Notes: generated by a model from the letters alone, not told the origin. 64,000 nucleotides of DNA from Deinococcus ruber (GCF_014648095.1 NZ_BMQL01000002.1:62001-126000), one strand, 5' to 3'; positions 34,194-44,103 are shown, counted from the stretch's first letter. A program made the numbers and translations.

Positions 34194-34738
34194 CCACCGA
34201 ACTCGATCCGGTCAGTATGGTGGTGCGCCGCCGGGTGCGTCCCGGCCACGAGGCGGCCTTCGAGCAGCTCGTCAGCGACCTTGTCCGCATGCTGGAGCAG
34301 TGGCCCGGCCACCGGGGAACCGGCGTCATCCGTCCGCTGCCCCCTTCGTCCGAATATCTGATGGTGGTGCGCTTTGACAACGTGCAGGTGGCCGCCGAGT
34401 GGGAAGATTCACCGCAGCGCCGTGAATGGCTGGCGAGGCTGGAACCGCACATCACCGGGGAGGTGAGTATCGAGCAGCAGCCGGGGCTGGAATTCTGGTT
34501 CACGCCCCCCGGCAGCCCCACGTTGTCGCAGCCGCGCCGCTGGAAGATGGCGCTCATCACTGTTCTGGGGCTGTACCCCACCAGTCTGATCGTGGCGCTG
34601 CTGATCGGCCCGGCGCTGGCTCATCTGCCGTTGCCGCTGCGTTCGCTGCTTCAGGCGCTGCTGATCGTGCCGCTCATGACCTACGCGGTCATGCCAGTTG
34701 CCACGCGGGTCTTCGGCGGGTGGCTGAAGGGACGCTAG
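34190..34738 (+). CDS. Antibiotic-biosynthesis-monooxygenase domain fused to two membrane helices
   Basis: The 182-aa protein has an ABM ferredoxin-like domain (residues 5-100: VRRRVRPGHEAAFEQLVSDL, YLMVVRFDNVQVAAEWEDS, RREWLARLEP) and then two hydrophobic helices (about 115-140 and 145-170). This COG3224-type fusion is seen in bacteria of several phyla; the substrate is unknown. It is coupled to the EamA gene by a four-base overlap, suggesting its product or target is exported by EamA (inference). Confidence 0.85.
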   Translation: MTTELDPVSMVVRRRVRPGHEAAFEQLVSDLVRMLEQWPGHRGTGVIRPLPPSSEYLMVVRFDNVQVAAEWEDSPQRREWLARLEPHITGEVSIEQQPGLEFWFTPPGSPTLSQPRRWKMALITVLGLYPTSLIVALLIGPALAHLPLPLRSLLQALLIVPLMTYAVMPVATRVFGGWLKGR

Positions 34739-34797
34739 AGCACCTGCCGTCAACGGCTCACCCGCTCTGGCCCTTCCCTAGCGCCGCCGCCCCGTGA

Positions 34798-34803
34798 TAC
34801 ACT
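34798..34803 (+). promoter_or_regulatory. Probable rpmH operon promoter (TACACT)
   Basis: TGATACACT forms an extended -10. Transcripts would carry a GC-rich leader of about 108 nt, with several possible stems, before the SD AAGGAG of rpmH. This contrasts with the leaderless starts around it and leaves room for control of ribosomal protein synthesis. Confidence 0.45.
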
Positions 34804-34917
34804 TCCAGAGTTTGCCCCGAGTTTCAGGCTGCAATTGCCTGCCGCTTTCAGGGGCGAGGCAGGCCGCCGAATGGACGCGCAGGCGTCCGGCTGGCCGCCG
34901 CACCAAGGAGAATCACC

Positions 34918-35052
<135 letters not shown>

Positions 35053-35095
35053 GGACTGGGGTTTTACGTCCCTGTCTTCTGCGTTCCCTGAAAGC

Positions 35096-35605
35096 ATGAC
35101 GCCGCAAACCAGCGCCACTTCCACGCCTGCCGTGAGAAAAGTGGCGCTGGTTTCACTTACCACCGACCGCGAGTTCCGCAAGGTGCGCGCCCACGGACAG
35201 GTGATCCGGCACAAATATTTTCAGCTGCGCATCACCGACTATCGTCCTCGTTACGGTGAAGTGTGGCAGCCACGCGCCATCATCGGAATCGTGGTGCCCA
35301 AGAAGACATTGAAACATGCGGTCGACCGCAACCGCGTGCGCCGCCGCGTGCACGAAGCGCTGCGAACGCTGCCGGGGCTGGTGCCGTGCCGCGCCATTCT
35401 CAGCCCGGCAGCGGCGGTGCTGACGGCGCCTTTCGACGAACTTCAGGCAGCACTCGGTAAGGCGCTGGGCAGTTTCGATCCGAAAAAAGCGCGGCGACCT
35501 GCGGGCAAGGCGGGCGGGAACTCTGGCCGGACAACAGGCGTACAGAACAGGGTGAACCAGACTGCCGAGCCTTCTGCCTCACCTGCCAAAGGCGAGAAGC
35601 CGTGA
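35096..35605 (+). CDS. rnpA: Ribonuclease P protein component
   Basis: RnpA helps the RNase P RNA trim tRNA 5' leaders. The 169-aa protein has the RNR motif [18 protein letters not shown] in the middle and basic [13 protein letters not shown] near the start. It is longer than usual, with an extra N-terminal stretch and a Lys/Pro/Ala-rich tail of about 45 residues. Long RnpA variants are known in Thermus/Deinococcus. There is no SD at ATG 35096. The stop overlaps the GTG of yidD. Confidence 0.93.
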   Translation: MTPQTSATSTPAVRKVALVSLTTDREFRKVRAHGQVIRHKYFQLRITDYRPRYGEVWQPRAIIGIVVPKKTLKHAVDRNRVRRRVHEALRTLPGLVPCRAILSPAAAVLTAPFDELQAALGKALGSFDPKKARRPAGKAGGNSGRTTGVQNRVNQTAEPSASPAKGEKP

Positions 35606-35883
35606 GTGCGCCTGCTCGTCTGCTGATCCGGGCGGTGCGCGTCTATCAGCGCCGCCTGTCGCCGCTGAAAAGTGCGCCCACCTGCCGCTTTACGCCCACC
35701 TGTAGCCAGTACGCCGCCGAAGCTCTGGAACTGCATGGGGCGGTGCGCGGCAGCCTGCTCGCCGCTGGCCGAATTCTGCGCTGCAACCCGCTCAGCCCCG
35801 GCGGATACGACCCGGTGCCGCCGCGCCGTTCTCCGGCTGTTTCCACTTCCTCCCCTCAGACTGCCAAAGAGCGTGAATCATGA
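35602..35883 (+). CDS. yidD: Membrane protein insertion efficiency factor YidD
   Basis: The 93-aa protein has the conserved [24 protein letters not shown] block with its cysteines and the [17 protein letters not shown] block. YidD helps YidC insert membrane proteins. GTG overlaps the rnpA stop and the yidD stop overlaps the yidC ATG, so rnpA, yidD and yidC are translated as a coupled chain. Confidence 0.95.
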   Translation: MSAPARLLIRAVRVYQRRLSPLKSAPTCRFTPTCSQYAAEALELHGAVRGSLLAAGRILRCNPLSPGGYDPVPPRRSPAVSTSSPQTAKERES

Positions 35884-37517
35884 TGAAACCCCTGCATCCC
35901 CTTCTCAAGCCCGTGCTGGCACTGCTGGGGCTGACGGCTCTGGGAACCGCCAGCGCGAGCGTCAAGCCCGACTGGATCGAAACCCAGAACTTTAACGGCA
36001 AGCCTGCCACCGTGTATATCAGCAACCTGGCCGACGTGGTGTTCGACAATACCGGCGAAATTATCGGTTGGTACATCAAACAGAACCCCGGCACACGGCT
36101 GGTTGACGACAAGAACGGCACGCCCGACTTCAGCAAGCTGATCGGTGAGAAGGGTGCCATCAACATGGTGCGGACCGAGCAGAAGACCAACGGCGTGACC
36201 ACGGTGCAGTCGGGCCGCGCTCTGGTCGTGGCGCTGCCGGGCAACACCGCGCCCAAAACCGCCAAGCCGGTTCAGCTGGTGCGCGACGTGGCGCACAACC
36301 TGATGCAGGCCACCTTCAGCTACAGCCAGGGAGCCGCCACCGTCACCAAGACCGTGGTGCTGCACCCGCGCCAGTTCAATATGCAGATCGATCTGAATGT
36401 CACCGGATCGACCGGCTACGACATCCGCTTCGATGGCCTGGGCCGCAACGCCACGCCCGCCGTCAAGGCGATTGCCGCCGGAACCGCCACCCTTCAGAGC
36501 GTCGGCACCACCTCCAACATCCAGTACGCCGCGCTTCAGGACAATCCCAGCCAGACGGCCCACGCGCTGATCGTGCGCCCGCGTGCCGGAACGACGCTGA
36601 ATGCCGTCACGGCGGGCGGCGCGGCGGCCAGCATCACGCTGAATGTCAGCAGTGCGGCGGCCAGCGGCCCGGTCAAGCTCGACGTGTACGGCGGCAAGAA
36701 CGAATTGATCCACCTGTATCAGGAGGGCTATACCGCGCTGCCGGGCCTGTTCCAGCCGAACATCTTCGGACAGATCAGCCTGTACGTGGTCAAGTTCATG
36801 ATGTGGCTGTACAGCTTCCTGCACAACTGGGGCCTGGTGATTCTGGTGCTCACCGTCGCGCTGCGAATCGTGATCTGGCCGCTGATGCAGGCACAGGGCC
36901 GCACCACCGCCAAGATGCAGATGGTGCAGCCGCTGCTGAAGGAAGCTCAGACCACCTACAAAGACGATCCGCAGAAGCTTCAGGCCGAGACGATGCGGCT
37001 GTACCGTGAGCACAACGTCAATCCGGCGGGCTGCCTCAGCATGTTCATCCCGTTCCCGATCCTGATTGCGCTGTATTCCACCATCCGCAACTTCGAGTTC
37101 GATCAGGGGCTGGGCTGGCTGCCCGACCTGAGCCTGCCAGACCCCTTTTATATCCTGGCCGTGCTGTACGTGCTCGCCAACCTGCTTCAGCTCTACATCT
37201 CGACCCGCAAGACGCCGCAGATGTTCAAGCAGCAGTCGTTCATCTACATCATCTACCTGTTTTTCGCCCTGACCTTCCCGGCAGGCGTGACGCTGTACTG
37301 GATCATCTCGACGCTGATAGGAGCAGGTCAGCAGTACCTGATCAACAAGCAGGTCGAGCGCCAGATGGCCGGTGGTCTGCAACGCGTCGAGAAGGTGGGC
37401 GGCGCAGCAAAGGTGGCGGCGGCTGGCCCGCAGCTCAGCAAGACGCCCCAGGCGGGCGCTCAGGCCAACAAGGTGCTGAAGACCGTGAAGCCCGCGACGG
37501 GCAACCAGAAGAAGTAA
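35880..37517 (+). CDS. yidC: Membrane protein insertase YidC
   Basis: The 545-aa insertase has an N-terminal signal/anchor, a large beta-rich extracytoplasmic domain (about residues 25-285) and the conserved five-helix core (about 300-500). The core includes [38 protein letters not shown] and [21 protein letters not shown] basic Lys/Ala-rich C-terminal tail may bind ribosomes. The start is ATG 35880 (or the adjacent 35883). A terminator follows. Confidence 0.95.
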   Translation: MMKPLHPLLKPVLALLGLTALGTASASVKPDWIETQNFNGKPATVYISNLADVVFDNTGEIIGWYIKQNPGTRLVDDKNGTPDFSKLIGEKGAINMVRTEQKTNGVTTVQSGRALVVALPGNTAPKTAKPVQLVRDVAHNLMQATFSYSQGAATVTKTVVLHPRQFNMQIDLNVTGSTGYDIRFDGLGRNATPAVKAIAAGTATLQSVGTTSNIQYAALQDNPSQTAHALIVRPRAGTTLNAVTAGGAAASITLNVSSAAASGPVKLDVYGGKNELIHLYQEGYTALPGLFQPNIFGQISLYVVKFMMWLYSFLHNWGLVILVLTVALRIVIWPLMQAQGRTTAKMQMVQPLLKEAQTTYKDDPQKLQAETMRLYREHNVNPAGCLSMFIPFPILIALYSTIRNFEFDQGLGWLPDLSLPDPFYILAVLYVLANLLQLYISTRKTPQMFKQQSFIYIIYLFFALTFPAGVTLYWIISTLIGAGQQYLINKQVERQMAGGLQRVEKVGGAAKVAAAGPQLSKTPQAGAQANKVLKTVKPATGNQKK

Positions 37518-37536
37518 ACCGCCCTCTCCAGCGAAG

Positions 37537-37562
37537 CCGCCCCATGTGGGCGGTTTTCTTTT
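37537..37562 (+). terminator. Intrinsic terminator of the rpmH-yidC operon
   Basis: The stem CCGCCC / GGGCGG with a 5-nt loop is followed by TTTTCTTTT. Confidence 0.85.
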
Positions 37563-37610
37563 GGCAACCCATGAGCGTTTTATGTTGTCTGTTTGTCAGA
37601 CGCTGCGCGG

Positions 37611-37623
37611 TAAACTGCGCTAT
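37611..37623 (+). promoter_or_regulatory. Leaderless promoter of jag
   Basis: TAAACT is followed by 7 bases and ATG 37624. Confidence 0.5.
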
Positions 37624-38268
37624 ATGGACAATCCGAAGAATCTTGACGACTATCTCGCTGGTCTGGGTATCAGCGAGGCTGACGAGAGTGCGCCTCCTGC
37701 ACCTCCGGAGCCGCTGAGCGAGGCGACGGGAACAGCGCTGCACGAACTTCCGACAGCGCTGGATGCGCGGGAAACCCTGACCCAGTTTCTTCAGGGCCTG
37801 CTGTCGCGTATCGATCCGGAACTGAGCGTGACCGTGAATGCTGCCGACAATGCGCTGGAGGCCGAGATTCAGGGTGAACGGGCCGCGAAGATGGCGGGGC
37901 GCGACGGGCGCATTCTGGGAGCCATCGAGGTGCTGGCGTATGCCGCGCTCAGCCGCCAGGGGTACAACGACATCCGGGTGCGGATAGATGCCGGGGGCTT
38001 TCGGAGGCGCTACAACGAAAACCTCAGCCGGATGGCCGAACGGCTGGCGGTGCAGGTCGCCAAGACCGGTGAGTCTCACGAGATGCAGCCGATGCCGCCC
38101 GCAGATCGCCGGGTCATCCATCTGGCGCTTCAGGAACACGCGCTGGTGCAGACCGAATCGGTGGGCGAGGGGCACAACCGCCGCCTGATTATCCGGCCCC
38201 GCCCCCACGACAGCAGCCCGTCCGGCAGTGACGAAACCGGGCAGCCCACCTCTCAGGACGACTCCTGA
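37624..38268 (+). CDS. jag: R3H/KH domain RNA-binding protein Jag (KhpB)
   Basis: The 214-aa protein has a KH-like domain (about residues 75-130, ending [22 protein letters not shown]). It is followed by an R3H domain (about 140-195: [34 protein letters not shown]). Jag/KhpB usually follows yidC and binds small RNAs and mRNAs in other bacteria. The N-terminal region is acidic and Pro-rich, without the usual Jag_N domain. It starts leaderless after the yidC terminator and its stop overlaps the presumed CTG start of prmC. Confidence 0.9.
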   Translation: MDNPKNLDDYLAGLGISEADESAPPAPPEPLSEATGTALHELPTALDARETLTQFLQGLLSRIDPELSVTVNAADNALEAEIQGERAAKMAGRDGRILGAIEVLAYAALSRQGYNDIRVRIDAGGFRRRYNENLSRMAERLAVQVAKTGESHEMQPMPPADRRVIHLALQEHALVQTESVGEGHNRRLIIRPRPHDSSPSGSDETGQPTSQDDS

Positions 38269-39128
38269 GCGCAGCCCCCGAGAGCCTGCCCACACTCGAA
38301 GCGCTCCAGCGCAGCCTGACCCAGCGGCTTGCACACGCGGGCATTCCCTCTGCGGCTCAGGAGGTAAGAGCGCTGCTGATGCATGTGCTGAACCTCGACT
38401 GGAGCGGGCTGGTGCTGGCAGGCGGGCGGGTGCTGACGGCGGCACAGGTGCAGCAGACCGAAGCACTGATCGCTCGCCGCCTGACACGCGAGCCGCTGCA
38501 ACACCTGATCGGCGCAGTGGAGTGGGGCGGCATTCATCTGAAGGTGACGCCCGCCGCCCTGATTCCGCGCCCGGAAACCGAGACGCTGCTGCACCTGGCA
38601 CTGGAAGCGCTGAGCGGGCGCACGGCTCCAGCGGTGCTGGACGTGGGAACGGGGAGCGGAGCGCTGGCGCTGGGGATCAAAGCGGCCCGGCCTGCTGCCC
38701 GCGTGACCGCGACCGATCTGAGTGCAGAGGCGTTGGCGCTGGCCCGCCAGAACGCCGATCTGCTGCATCTGGAGGTGGCGTTCCTGGAGGCCGACCTGCT
38801 GCGGGGCGTGCCGGGCACCTTCGACCTGATCGTATCCAACCCGCCGTATCTGCCCGAGGCCGACGAAGCCGCCGCCGAGCCGGAAGTGCGCCACGATCCC
38901 CGGCAGGCGCTCTACAGCGGCCCCGACGGTCTGACGCTGGCACGCCAGCTGATGCGGCAGGCCGCAGCGCTGCTGAACCCCGGCGGCGTGGTGCTGCTCG
39001 AACTCGATCCGCGCAACGTGGAGCGGCTGGCACACGAGCTGCACCTGAGCGGCTGGCACGCACAGATACACCCCGACCTGACCGGGCGGCTGCGCTTTCT
39101 GGAGGCCAGCGCCACGCCGCCGACCTGA
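38265..39128 (+). CDS. prmC: Peptide-chain release factor N5-glutamine methyltransferase PrmC (HemK)
   Basis: PrmC methylates the GGQ glutamine of release factors. The 287-aa protein has the N-terminal helical domain ([20 protein letters not shown]..., [13 protein letters not shown]), the SAM-binding [15 protein letters not shown] and the catalytic NPPY ([10 protein letters not shown]). The first in-frame ATG (38379) would remove the N-domain. The frame is open upstream to 38232 with no ATG, GTG or TTG, so the start is probably CTG 38265, in a CTGA overlap with jag, 6 bases after AGGA. Confidence 0.93.
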   Translation: MSAAPESLPTLEALQRSLTQRLAHAGIPSAAQEVRALLMHVLNLDWSGLVLAGGRVLTAAQVQQTEALIARRLTREPLQHLIGAVEWGGIHLKVTPAALIPRPETETLLHLALEALSGRTAPAVLDVGTGSGALALGIKAARPAARVTATDLSAEALALARQNADLLHLEVAFLEADLLRGVPGTFDLIVSNPPYLPEADEAAAEPEVRHDPRQALYSGPDGLTLARQLMRQAAALLNPGGVVLLELDPRNVERLAHELHLSGWHAQIHPDLTGRLRFLEASATPPT

Positions 39129-39181
39129 TACCGTCTGGCAAGTCTGTTCACTCTTCTTCCTAACGAACGTTCATTTCGCGT

Positions 39182-39192
39182 TACACTGAGCC
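39182..39192 (+). promoter_or_regulatory. Leaderless promoter of the aminotransferase gene
   Basis: TACACT is followed by 5 bases and ATG. Confidence 0.6.
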
Positions 39193-40425
39193 ATGACTGC
39201 CACCGATGCACCGTCTGCCGTGTCCCCTTCCTCGTTCGATTGGGAGGGCGCGTTTTCTCCTCAGGCACGCAGGCTCGGCAGCAGCGCCATCCGCGAGATT
39301 CTGAAGATCACGCAGCGCCCCGAGATCATCTCGTTTGCGGGCGGGCTGCCTGCCCCGGAACTGTTTCCGATAGAGGCGGTGCGGGAAGCGGCGAACACCG
39401 TGCTGAGCACCTACGGCGCGGCGGCCCTTCAGTACAGCACGACCGAGGGGCATCTGCCGCTGCGTGAGTGGCTGGCGGCGCGGGCGGGCATCGACGCAGC
39501 CAACGTGCAGATCATGACCGGAAGTCAGCAATCGCTCGATCTGCTGGGCAAGATGCTGATCGGAGAAGGCGACGTGGTGCTGGTCGAAGCGCCGACGTAT
39601 CTGGGGGCCTTGCAGTCGTTCAATCCGTATGGCCCCCAGTACGTGCAGATGGCCGCCGACGAGGAAGGCATCGATCTGGACGCTCTGGAAGAGCAGCTGA
39701 AGACCGTGAAGGCCAAGCTGCTGTACGCGGTTCCCAACTTCCAGAATCCCACCGGACGGACGCTCAGTCTGGAGCGGCGGCAGCGGCTGGTCGAACTGAC
39801 CGCTCGGCACGGCATCATTCTGATCGAGGATGATCCTTACGGCGCGATTCGTTTCAGCGGTGAGCCGTTGCCGAGTCTGTACGAGCTGAGCCTGAAGATG
39901 TGCGGCGGCCCGGAGCGCAGCCACGTCATCTACAGCGGCTCGTTTTCGAAGGTGCTGGTGCCGGGCCTGCGCGACGCCTGGGTTCAGGCAGCGCTGCCGA
40001 TCATCCGCAAGCTGATTCAGGCCAAACAGGGAGCCGACCTGCACACGCCGACCTTCAACCAGATGATCATCTCCGAGCTGGTCGAAACGGTGATGCCCGC
40101 GCAGATCGAGCGCGTCAAGGCGGTCTACGGCGAGCGTGCCCAGCACATGATGGCCCGCATGGACGCGCAGTTCCCGGCGGGCGTGCAGCACACCACGCCG
40201 CAGGGGGGCATGTTCCTGTGGGTCACGCTGCCCGAGCAGATCGACACAGTTCCGCTGCTCGAACAGGCGGTCAAGCGCCTCGTGGCCTTTGTGCCGGGTG
40301 CGCCGTTCTACGCACTGGGCGGCGGGCACAACACCATGCGCCTCAGTTTTTCCTCGGCTACCCTCGACCAGATCGAGACTGGCATCGCCGCGCTTGCTCA
40401 GACCATTCAGGAAGCTCTCGACTGA
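39193..40425 (+). CDS. PLP-dependent aminotransferase, LysN/2-aminoadipate-type
   Basis: The 410-aa fold-type I enzyme shows ITQRPEIISFAGGLPAPELFP near the N-terminus, IMTGSQQSLDLLGKM, YAVPNFQNPTGRTLS, the Asp of LIEDDPYGAIRFSG and the PLP lysine in YSGSFSKVLVPGLR. It resembles Thermus LysN and other 2-aminoadipate or aromatic aminotransferases of the MocR/kynurenine group. The lysine pathway via 2-aminoadipate is used in Thermus/Deinococcus; this neighbourhood does not confirm the role. Confidence 0.88.
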   Translation: MTATDAPSAVSPSSFDWEGAFSPQARRLGSSAIREILKITQRPEIISFAGGLPAPELFPIEAVREAANTVLSTYGAAALQYSTTEGHLPLREWLAARAGIDAANVQIMTGSQQSLDLLGKMLIGEGDVVLVEAPTYLGALQSFNPYGPQYVQMAADEEGIDLDALEEQLKTVKAKLLYAVPNFQNPTGRTLSLERRQRLVELTARHGIILIEDDPYGAIRFSGEPLPSLYELSLKMCGGPERSHVIYSGSFSKVLVPGLRDAWVQAALPIIRKLIQAKQGADLHTPTFNQMIISELVETVMPAQIERVKAVYGERAQHMMARMDAQFPAGVQHTTPQGGMFLWVTLPEQIDTVPLLEQAVKRLVAFVPGAPFYALGGGHNTMRLSFSSATLDQIETGIAALAQTIQEALD

Positions 40426-40496
40426 GCGTCAGCTCAGCCTCTGGCGGGAGTGTCACGGCACGGAAAGAGGCGGCAGCTGGCAAAAAGCAAATCGGC

Positions 40497-40514
40497 TGTG
40501 TGAGGTTTCACACA
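40497..40514. promoter_or_regulatory. CRP-like palindrome upstream of minD
   Basis: TGTGTGA-GGTT-TCACACA is a perfect 7-bp inverted repeat 96 bp before minD. It resembles CRP/FNR-type half-sites with a 4-bp rather than 6-bp spacer. It could instead be a weak terminator hairpin for the aminotransferase gene. Confidence 0.35.
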
Positions 40515-40556
40515 AAGAACCCACCTCCGCTCTCAATGAGAACCTTTCAGATATTG

Positions 40557-40592
40557 TTTACACTCACGAAGGATGCATTACACTACTTCCCA
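40557..40592 (+). promoter_or_regulatory. Promoter of minDE, leaderless
   Basis: TTTACA (40557-40562), 16 bp, TACACT (40579-40584), then 8 bases to ATG. Unlike most leaderless boxes here it also has a -35-like element. Confidence 0.55.
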
Positions 40593-41393
40593 ATGAATGC
40601 CAAGGTTATTGTCGTCACCAGCGGAAAAGGTGGCGTGGGGAAAACCACCACGACGGCCAATATGGGCGCGGCACTCGCCAAGCTCGGTGAAAAGGTCGTC
40701 GTGATCGATGTGGATGTCGGCCTGCGGAATCTCGATGTGGTGATGGGCCTGGAAAGCCGCGTGGTCTTCGACCTGATCGACGTGCTGGAGGGAAAATGCC
40801 GTCTGTCGCAGGCGCTGATTCGTGACAAGCGCGTCGAGAATCTGTATCTGCTGCCTGCCTCGCAGACCCGCGACAAGGACGCCCTCAGCCCGGAGGCGTT
40901 CAAGGCGTCGGTGCGGACGCTGGTCGAGGACGAGGGGTTTGACCGCGTGCTGATCGATTCTCCGGCGGGCATCGAGAGCGGCTTCAAAACGGCTGCTGCG
41001 CCCGCCGAAGGCGCACTGGTGGTCGTCAATCCAGAGGTGTCGAGCGTGCGCGACGCCGACCGCATCATCGGCCTGCTGGAAGCGCAGGGCGTGCGTGAGA
41101 TTCGGCTGGTCATCAACCGGCTGCGGCCCAAGATGGTGGCACGCGGCGACATGCTCTCGGAAGGCGACATTCTGGAGATTCTGGGCGTCAAGCCCCTCGG
41201 AATCGTGCCGGAAGACGAGGGCATTCTGGTGAGCACCAACGTGGGCGAACCGGCGGTGCTGGGCAAGACCAAGGCGGGCGCGGCCTTTATGGACACTGCC
41301 CGGCGTCTGCGAGGCGAAGACGTTCCCTATCCGAAGCTCGATGAGGACACGGGATTTCTGGCGGCCCTGCGGCGGCTGTTCGGGGTGAGCTGA
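40593..41393 (+). CDS. minD: Septum site-determining protein MinD
   Basis: MinD is the membrane-bound ATPase of division-site placement. The 266-aa protein has the deviant Walker A GKGGVGKTTT (residues 11-20), IDVDVGLRNLDVVMGLE, the switch LIDSPAGIESGF and VINRLRPKM. The C-terminal amphipathic helix is FLAALRRLFGV. ATG 40593 starts leaderless. The minE ATG overlaps its TGA. No minC is adjacent, so it lies elsewhere or is absent. Confidence 0.96.
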   Translation: MNAKVIVVTSGKGGVGKTTTTANMGAALAKLGEKVVVIDVDVGLRNLDVVMGLESRVVFDLIDVLEGKCRLSQALIRDKRVENLYLLPASQTRDKDALSPEAFKASVRTLVEDEGFDRVLIDSPAGIESGFKTAAAPAEGALVVVNPEVSSVRDADRIIGLLEAQGVREIRLVINRLRPKMVARGDMLSEGDILEILGVKPLGIVPEDEGILVSTNVGEPAVLGKTKAGAAFMDTARRLRGEDVPYPKLDEDTGFLAALRRLFGVS

Positions 41394-41629
41394 TGTTCAG
41401 TTTTTTGAGGGGTCGGCGCAGCAAGGATGAACTCAAGAACCGCCTGGAAATGGTGATCGCCTACGACCGCGCCCAGATTCCGCCGGGCAAAGTCGATGCG
41501 CTCCGCCAGGATCTGCTGGAAGTGGTGCAGCGCTATTTTCCGACCCAGGGCAGCAACGTCGAGATCGAGCAGCGCGGCGATACCGTGGTGCTGGTCGCCA
41601 ACATTCCGCTGGGCGGGCGCGAAAAATAA
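41393..41629 (+). CDS. minE: Cell division topological specificity factor MinE
   Basis: The 78-aa protein has the MinD-stimulating helix (KDELKNRLEMVIAYDRAQIPPGK) and the C-terminal dimerisation domain (LEVVQRYFP... VEIEQRGDTVVLVANIPLG). MinE stimulates MinD ATPase and drives its pole-to-pole movement. The ATG overlaps the minD stop (TGATG). Confidence 0.95.
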   Translation: MFSFLRGRRSKDELKNRLEMVIAYDRAQIPPGKVDALRQDLLEVVQRYFPTQGSNVEIEQRGDTVVLVANIPLGGREK

Positions 41630-41660
41630 TATCCGTCTGACGCTGTTCATCTGGGCGCGG

Positions 41661-41673
41661 TAGCCTGTTGAGC
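41661..41673 (+). promoter_or_regulatory. Leaderless promoter of rodA
   Basis: TAGCCT is followed by 7 bases and GTG 41674. A TTG at 41668 is only one base from the box. Confidence 0.5.
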
Positions 41674-42741
41674 GTGCGTTTCGATCTTCGTCTTCCCGTG
41701 ATCGTGGCGGCGCTGCTGGTGGTCGGTCTGATGACCGTTTCCACCGCCGCGCTCGCTCCCCGTGTCAGCCCCGGCATCTTCCAGAAACAGCTGCTGGGGC
41801 TGGGCCTGTCCGTACTTCCCATTGCGCTGCTGTGGTGGGCCGGGCGCGACCGCATCTACCGCACCGCGCCGATTCTGTACGGGCTGGCGCTGCTGCTTCA
41901 GGCCAGCACCTTTGTCATCGGCAAAGACGTCAACGGGCAGCAGAACTGGCTGGTGCTGGGGCCGGTGCAGTTCCAGCCGCTCGAACTGCTGAAACTGGCG
42001 CTGATCCTGATGCTGCCGCTGGTGATGCGGGAGGGCTATAAGGGGCTGCGCTCGTATGCGGCTCCGCTGGCCGTGTTTCTGCCCGCCTTCGGGCTGGTGG
42101 TGGTGCAGGACTTCGGCGGGGCGATGGTGCTGGGCGTGATGTTCCTGGCGATTCTGCTGGTGTTCCGCATGCCGCTGCTGCACGTGCTGGGGCTGCTGCT
42201 GGTGGTGGGCGTGGCGTACCCGACGGTCATCTTTCCGCATCTTAAACCGTACCAGCAGGACCGCCTGACCATCTTTATCGACCCCTACAAAGATGCACGC
42301 GGGCAGGGGTATCAGGTCATTCAGAGCACCATCGCCATCGGGTCGGGCGGCATGATGGGCAAGGGCTACAAAAAGGGCACGCAGTCGCACAACGGCTTCG
42401 TGCCGGAAGCGCATACCGATTTCGCCTTCGCCACCTGGGCCGAGGAACAGGGACTGGTGGGCGGCGTGGCGGTGCTGCTGCTGTACGCAGGCCTGATCTG
42501 GGGACTGGCGGGCATGGCGTCGGGGTCGCCCAGACTCCAGGATCAACTGCTGTTCGCGGGCGTGCTGGGGCAGATCGGCTTTCAGGCCATCGAGAACATC
42601 GGCGCGGCCCTGAGCATGTTGCCATTGACCGGCATCACCCTGCCGCTCATCAGCTACGGCCTGAGTTCGCTGGTCATGACCCTGACCACGCTGGGGCTGG
42701 CGTATGTGGTGTACCGCGACAGGTTCGACAAGATGATCTGA
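41674..42741 (+). CDS. rodA: RodA/FtsW family peptidoglycan polymerase (SEDS)
   Basis: The 355-aa SEDS protein has about ten membrane helices. Family motifs include NGQQNWLVLGPVQFQPLELLKL, DFGGAMVLGVMFLAI, VIQSTIAIGSGGMMGKGYKKGTQSHNGFVPEAHTDF (long loop) and GITLPLISYGLSSL with the conserved Pro. It polymerises glycan strands with a class B PBP. RodA rather than FtsW is suggested by length and loop motifs. GTG 41674 is chosen as start because of the TAGCCT box; TTG 41668 is the alternative. Confidence 0.9.
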   Translation: MRFDLRLPVIVAALLVVGLMTVSTAALAPRVSPGIFQKQLLGLGLSVLPIALLWWAGRDRIYRTAPILYGLALLLQASTFVIGKDVNGQQNWLVLGPVQFQPLELLKLALILMLPLVMREGYKGLRSYAAPLAVFLPAFGLVVVQDFGGAMVLGVMFLAILLVFRMPLLHVLGLLLVVGVAYPTVIFPHLKPYQQDRLTIFIDPYKDARGQGYQVIQSTIAIGSGGMMGKGYKKGTQSHNGFVPEAHTDFAFATWAEEQGLVGGVAVLLLYAGLIWGLAGMASGSPRLQDQLLFAGVLGQIGFQAIENIGAALSMLPLTGITLPLISYGLSSLVMTLTTLGLAYVVYRDRFDKMI

Positions 42742-42865
42742 AGCGGGCGCGTGTTGACGCCCTGCAAAGCCAAAAACAGCCAGCCGTCCGCCCCGAAATT
42801 CGCCGTGTGAGCTGCTCGGAGCAGCCACGCATCCTCGGCACTGAATCCCTCACCTTTTCCCGTCG

Positions 42866-42880
42866 TACACTGCACGAAGC
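42866..42880 (+). promoter_or_regulatory. Leaderless promoter of the WecA/TagO-type gene
   Basis: TACACT is followed by 9 bases and ATG. Confidence 0.55.
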
Positions 42881-44041
42881 ATGCTCGACGCCCTTTCCAA
42901 GCTGGCCCAACACGTGGGTATCTCCAATCTGGCAGGTGGCGGCGCAGTGATCGTCGCCCTGATCTTTCTGACGGCCCTGGTCTTTACCTGGCGCTTTATC
43001 CCCGGCATCCGCGACTTTGCCATCCGGGTCGGCTGGGCCGACATGCCCAACGAGCGGCGACTGAACAAGGTGCCGCTGCCCAATGCGGGTGGCCTCGCCA
43101 TTTTCGCGGGCTTCGTGGTGTCGGTGGTGGTGGCCTGGGCGCTGCGCCCCATCGTGATTCAGGACGTGCAGATTCAGATGCTCGCCATCCTGCTGGGGGC
43201 GACCATTCTGGTGCTGACGGGCTTTATCGACGATCAGTTCAACCTCTCGCCGCTGTTCCGGCTGTGCGTGCAACTGCTGTGCGCGGTGCTGCTGGTGGTG
43301 AACGGGTTGCACATCGACTTCAACGCCATTCCCTTCCTGCCCAACGTCGCCGAGAAGCTCAATCAGCCGCTGGGCGTGGCGATCACGATCATCTGGGTGG
43401 TGGGCCTGACCAACGCCATGAACCTGCTCGACGGTGTAGACGGCGTGGTGGGCGGCGTCAGCTTTGTGGCGAGTACCGTGCTGCTGGTGACGGCGGCGCA
43501 GTTTCCTGACCGGGGCGCGGCGGTGCTGCTGCTGGCGGGGCTGGGCGGCAGCGCTCTGGGCTATCTGCGCCACAACTACAATCCCAGCCGCATCATCATG
43601 GGCGACGCCGGATCGTATCTGTTCGGTTACACGCTGGCCGCTGTGTCGATGCTGGGCACCCTGAAGTTCAGCGTCGGAGCCAGCCTGTTCGTGCCGCTGC
43701 TCGTGATGGCGCTGCCAATTCTCGATACCACTCAGGTGGTCGTCGGGCGGCTGGCACGCGGCATCCGTAATCCGCTGGGCCACCCCGACAAGACCCACCT
43801 GCATCACCGTCTGCTCGCTGCGACCGGACAGGCCCGCCGCACCTCGCTGATCATGTGGATCGTGGCGCTGGTCTGCGGGGTGGTCGGCATGGTGGTGCAG
43901 GGCGTTCCTGGATCGGCCATTGTGTCCACGGTGGTATTTATCGGCCTGTGCCTATGGTTTGTGGCCTACCGCCGGGTTCGCGCCCATGACCGCGAGGCGG
44001 CTCTACAGGTGGCTGACGGCGAACCGGAAGGCAACAGCTGA
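42881..44041 (+). CDS. Undecaprenyl-phosphate GlcNAc-1-phosphate transferase (WecA/TagO/MraY family)
   Basis: The 386-aa protein has about ten to eleven membrane helices and the family's catalytic loops: [37 protein letters not shown] and the C-terminal [12 protein letters not shown] with its His cluster. It transfers a sugar phosphate from UDP-GlcNAc to undecaprenyl phosphate, starting a surface polymer. The next gene, wecB, makes UDP-ManNAc, so the pair probably serves a teichoic-acid-like or other wall polysaccharide (inference). Confidence 0.9.
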   Translation: MLDALSKLAQHVGISNLAGGGAVIVALIFLTALVFTWRFIPGIRDFAIRVGWADMPNERRLNKVPLPNAGGLAIFAGFVVSVVVAWALRPIVIQDVQIQMLAILLGATILVLTGFIDDQFNLSPLFRLCVQLLCAVLLVVNGLHIDFNAIPFLPNVAEKLNQPLGVAITIIWVVGLTNAMNLLDGVDGVVGGVSFVASTVLLVTAAQFPDRGAAVLLLAGLGGSALGYLRHNYNPSRIIMGDAGSYLFGYTLAAVSMLGTLKFSVGASLFVPLLVMALPILDTTQVVVGRLARGIRNPLGHPDKTHLHHRLLAATGQARRTSLIMWIVALVCGVVGMVVQGVPGSAIVSTVVFIGLCLWFVAYRRVRAHDREAALQVADGEPEGNS

Positions 44042-44103
44042 GACAGCGTGCATCTGGCAGGTCAGCGTTCGGCCTGCTGCTCCCTCCCGACTTCCTGACC
44101 GTC

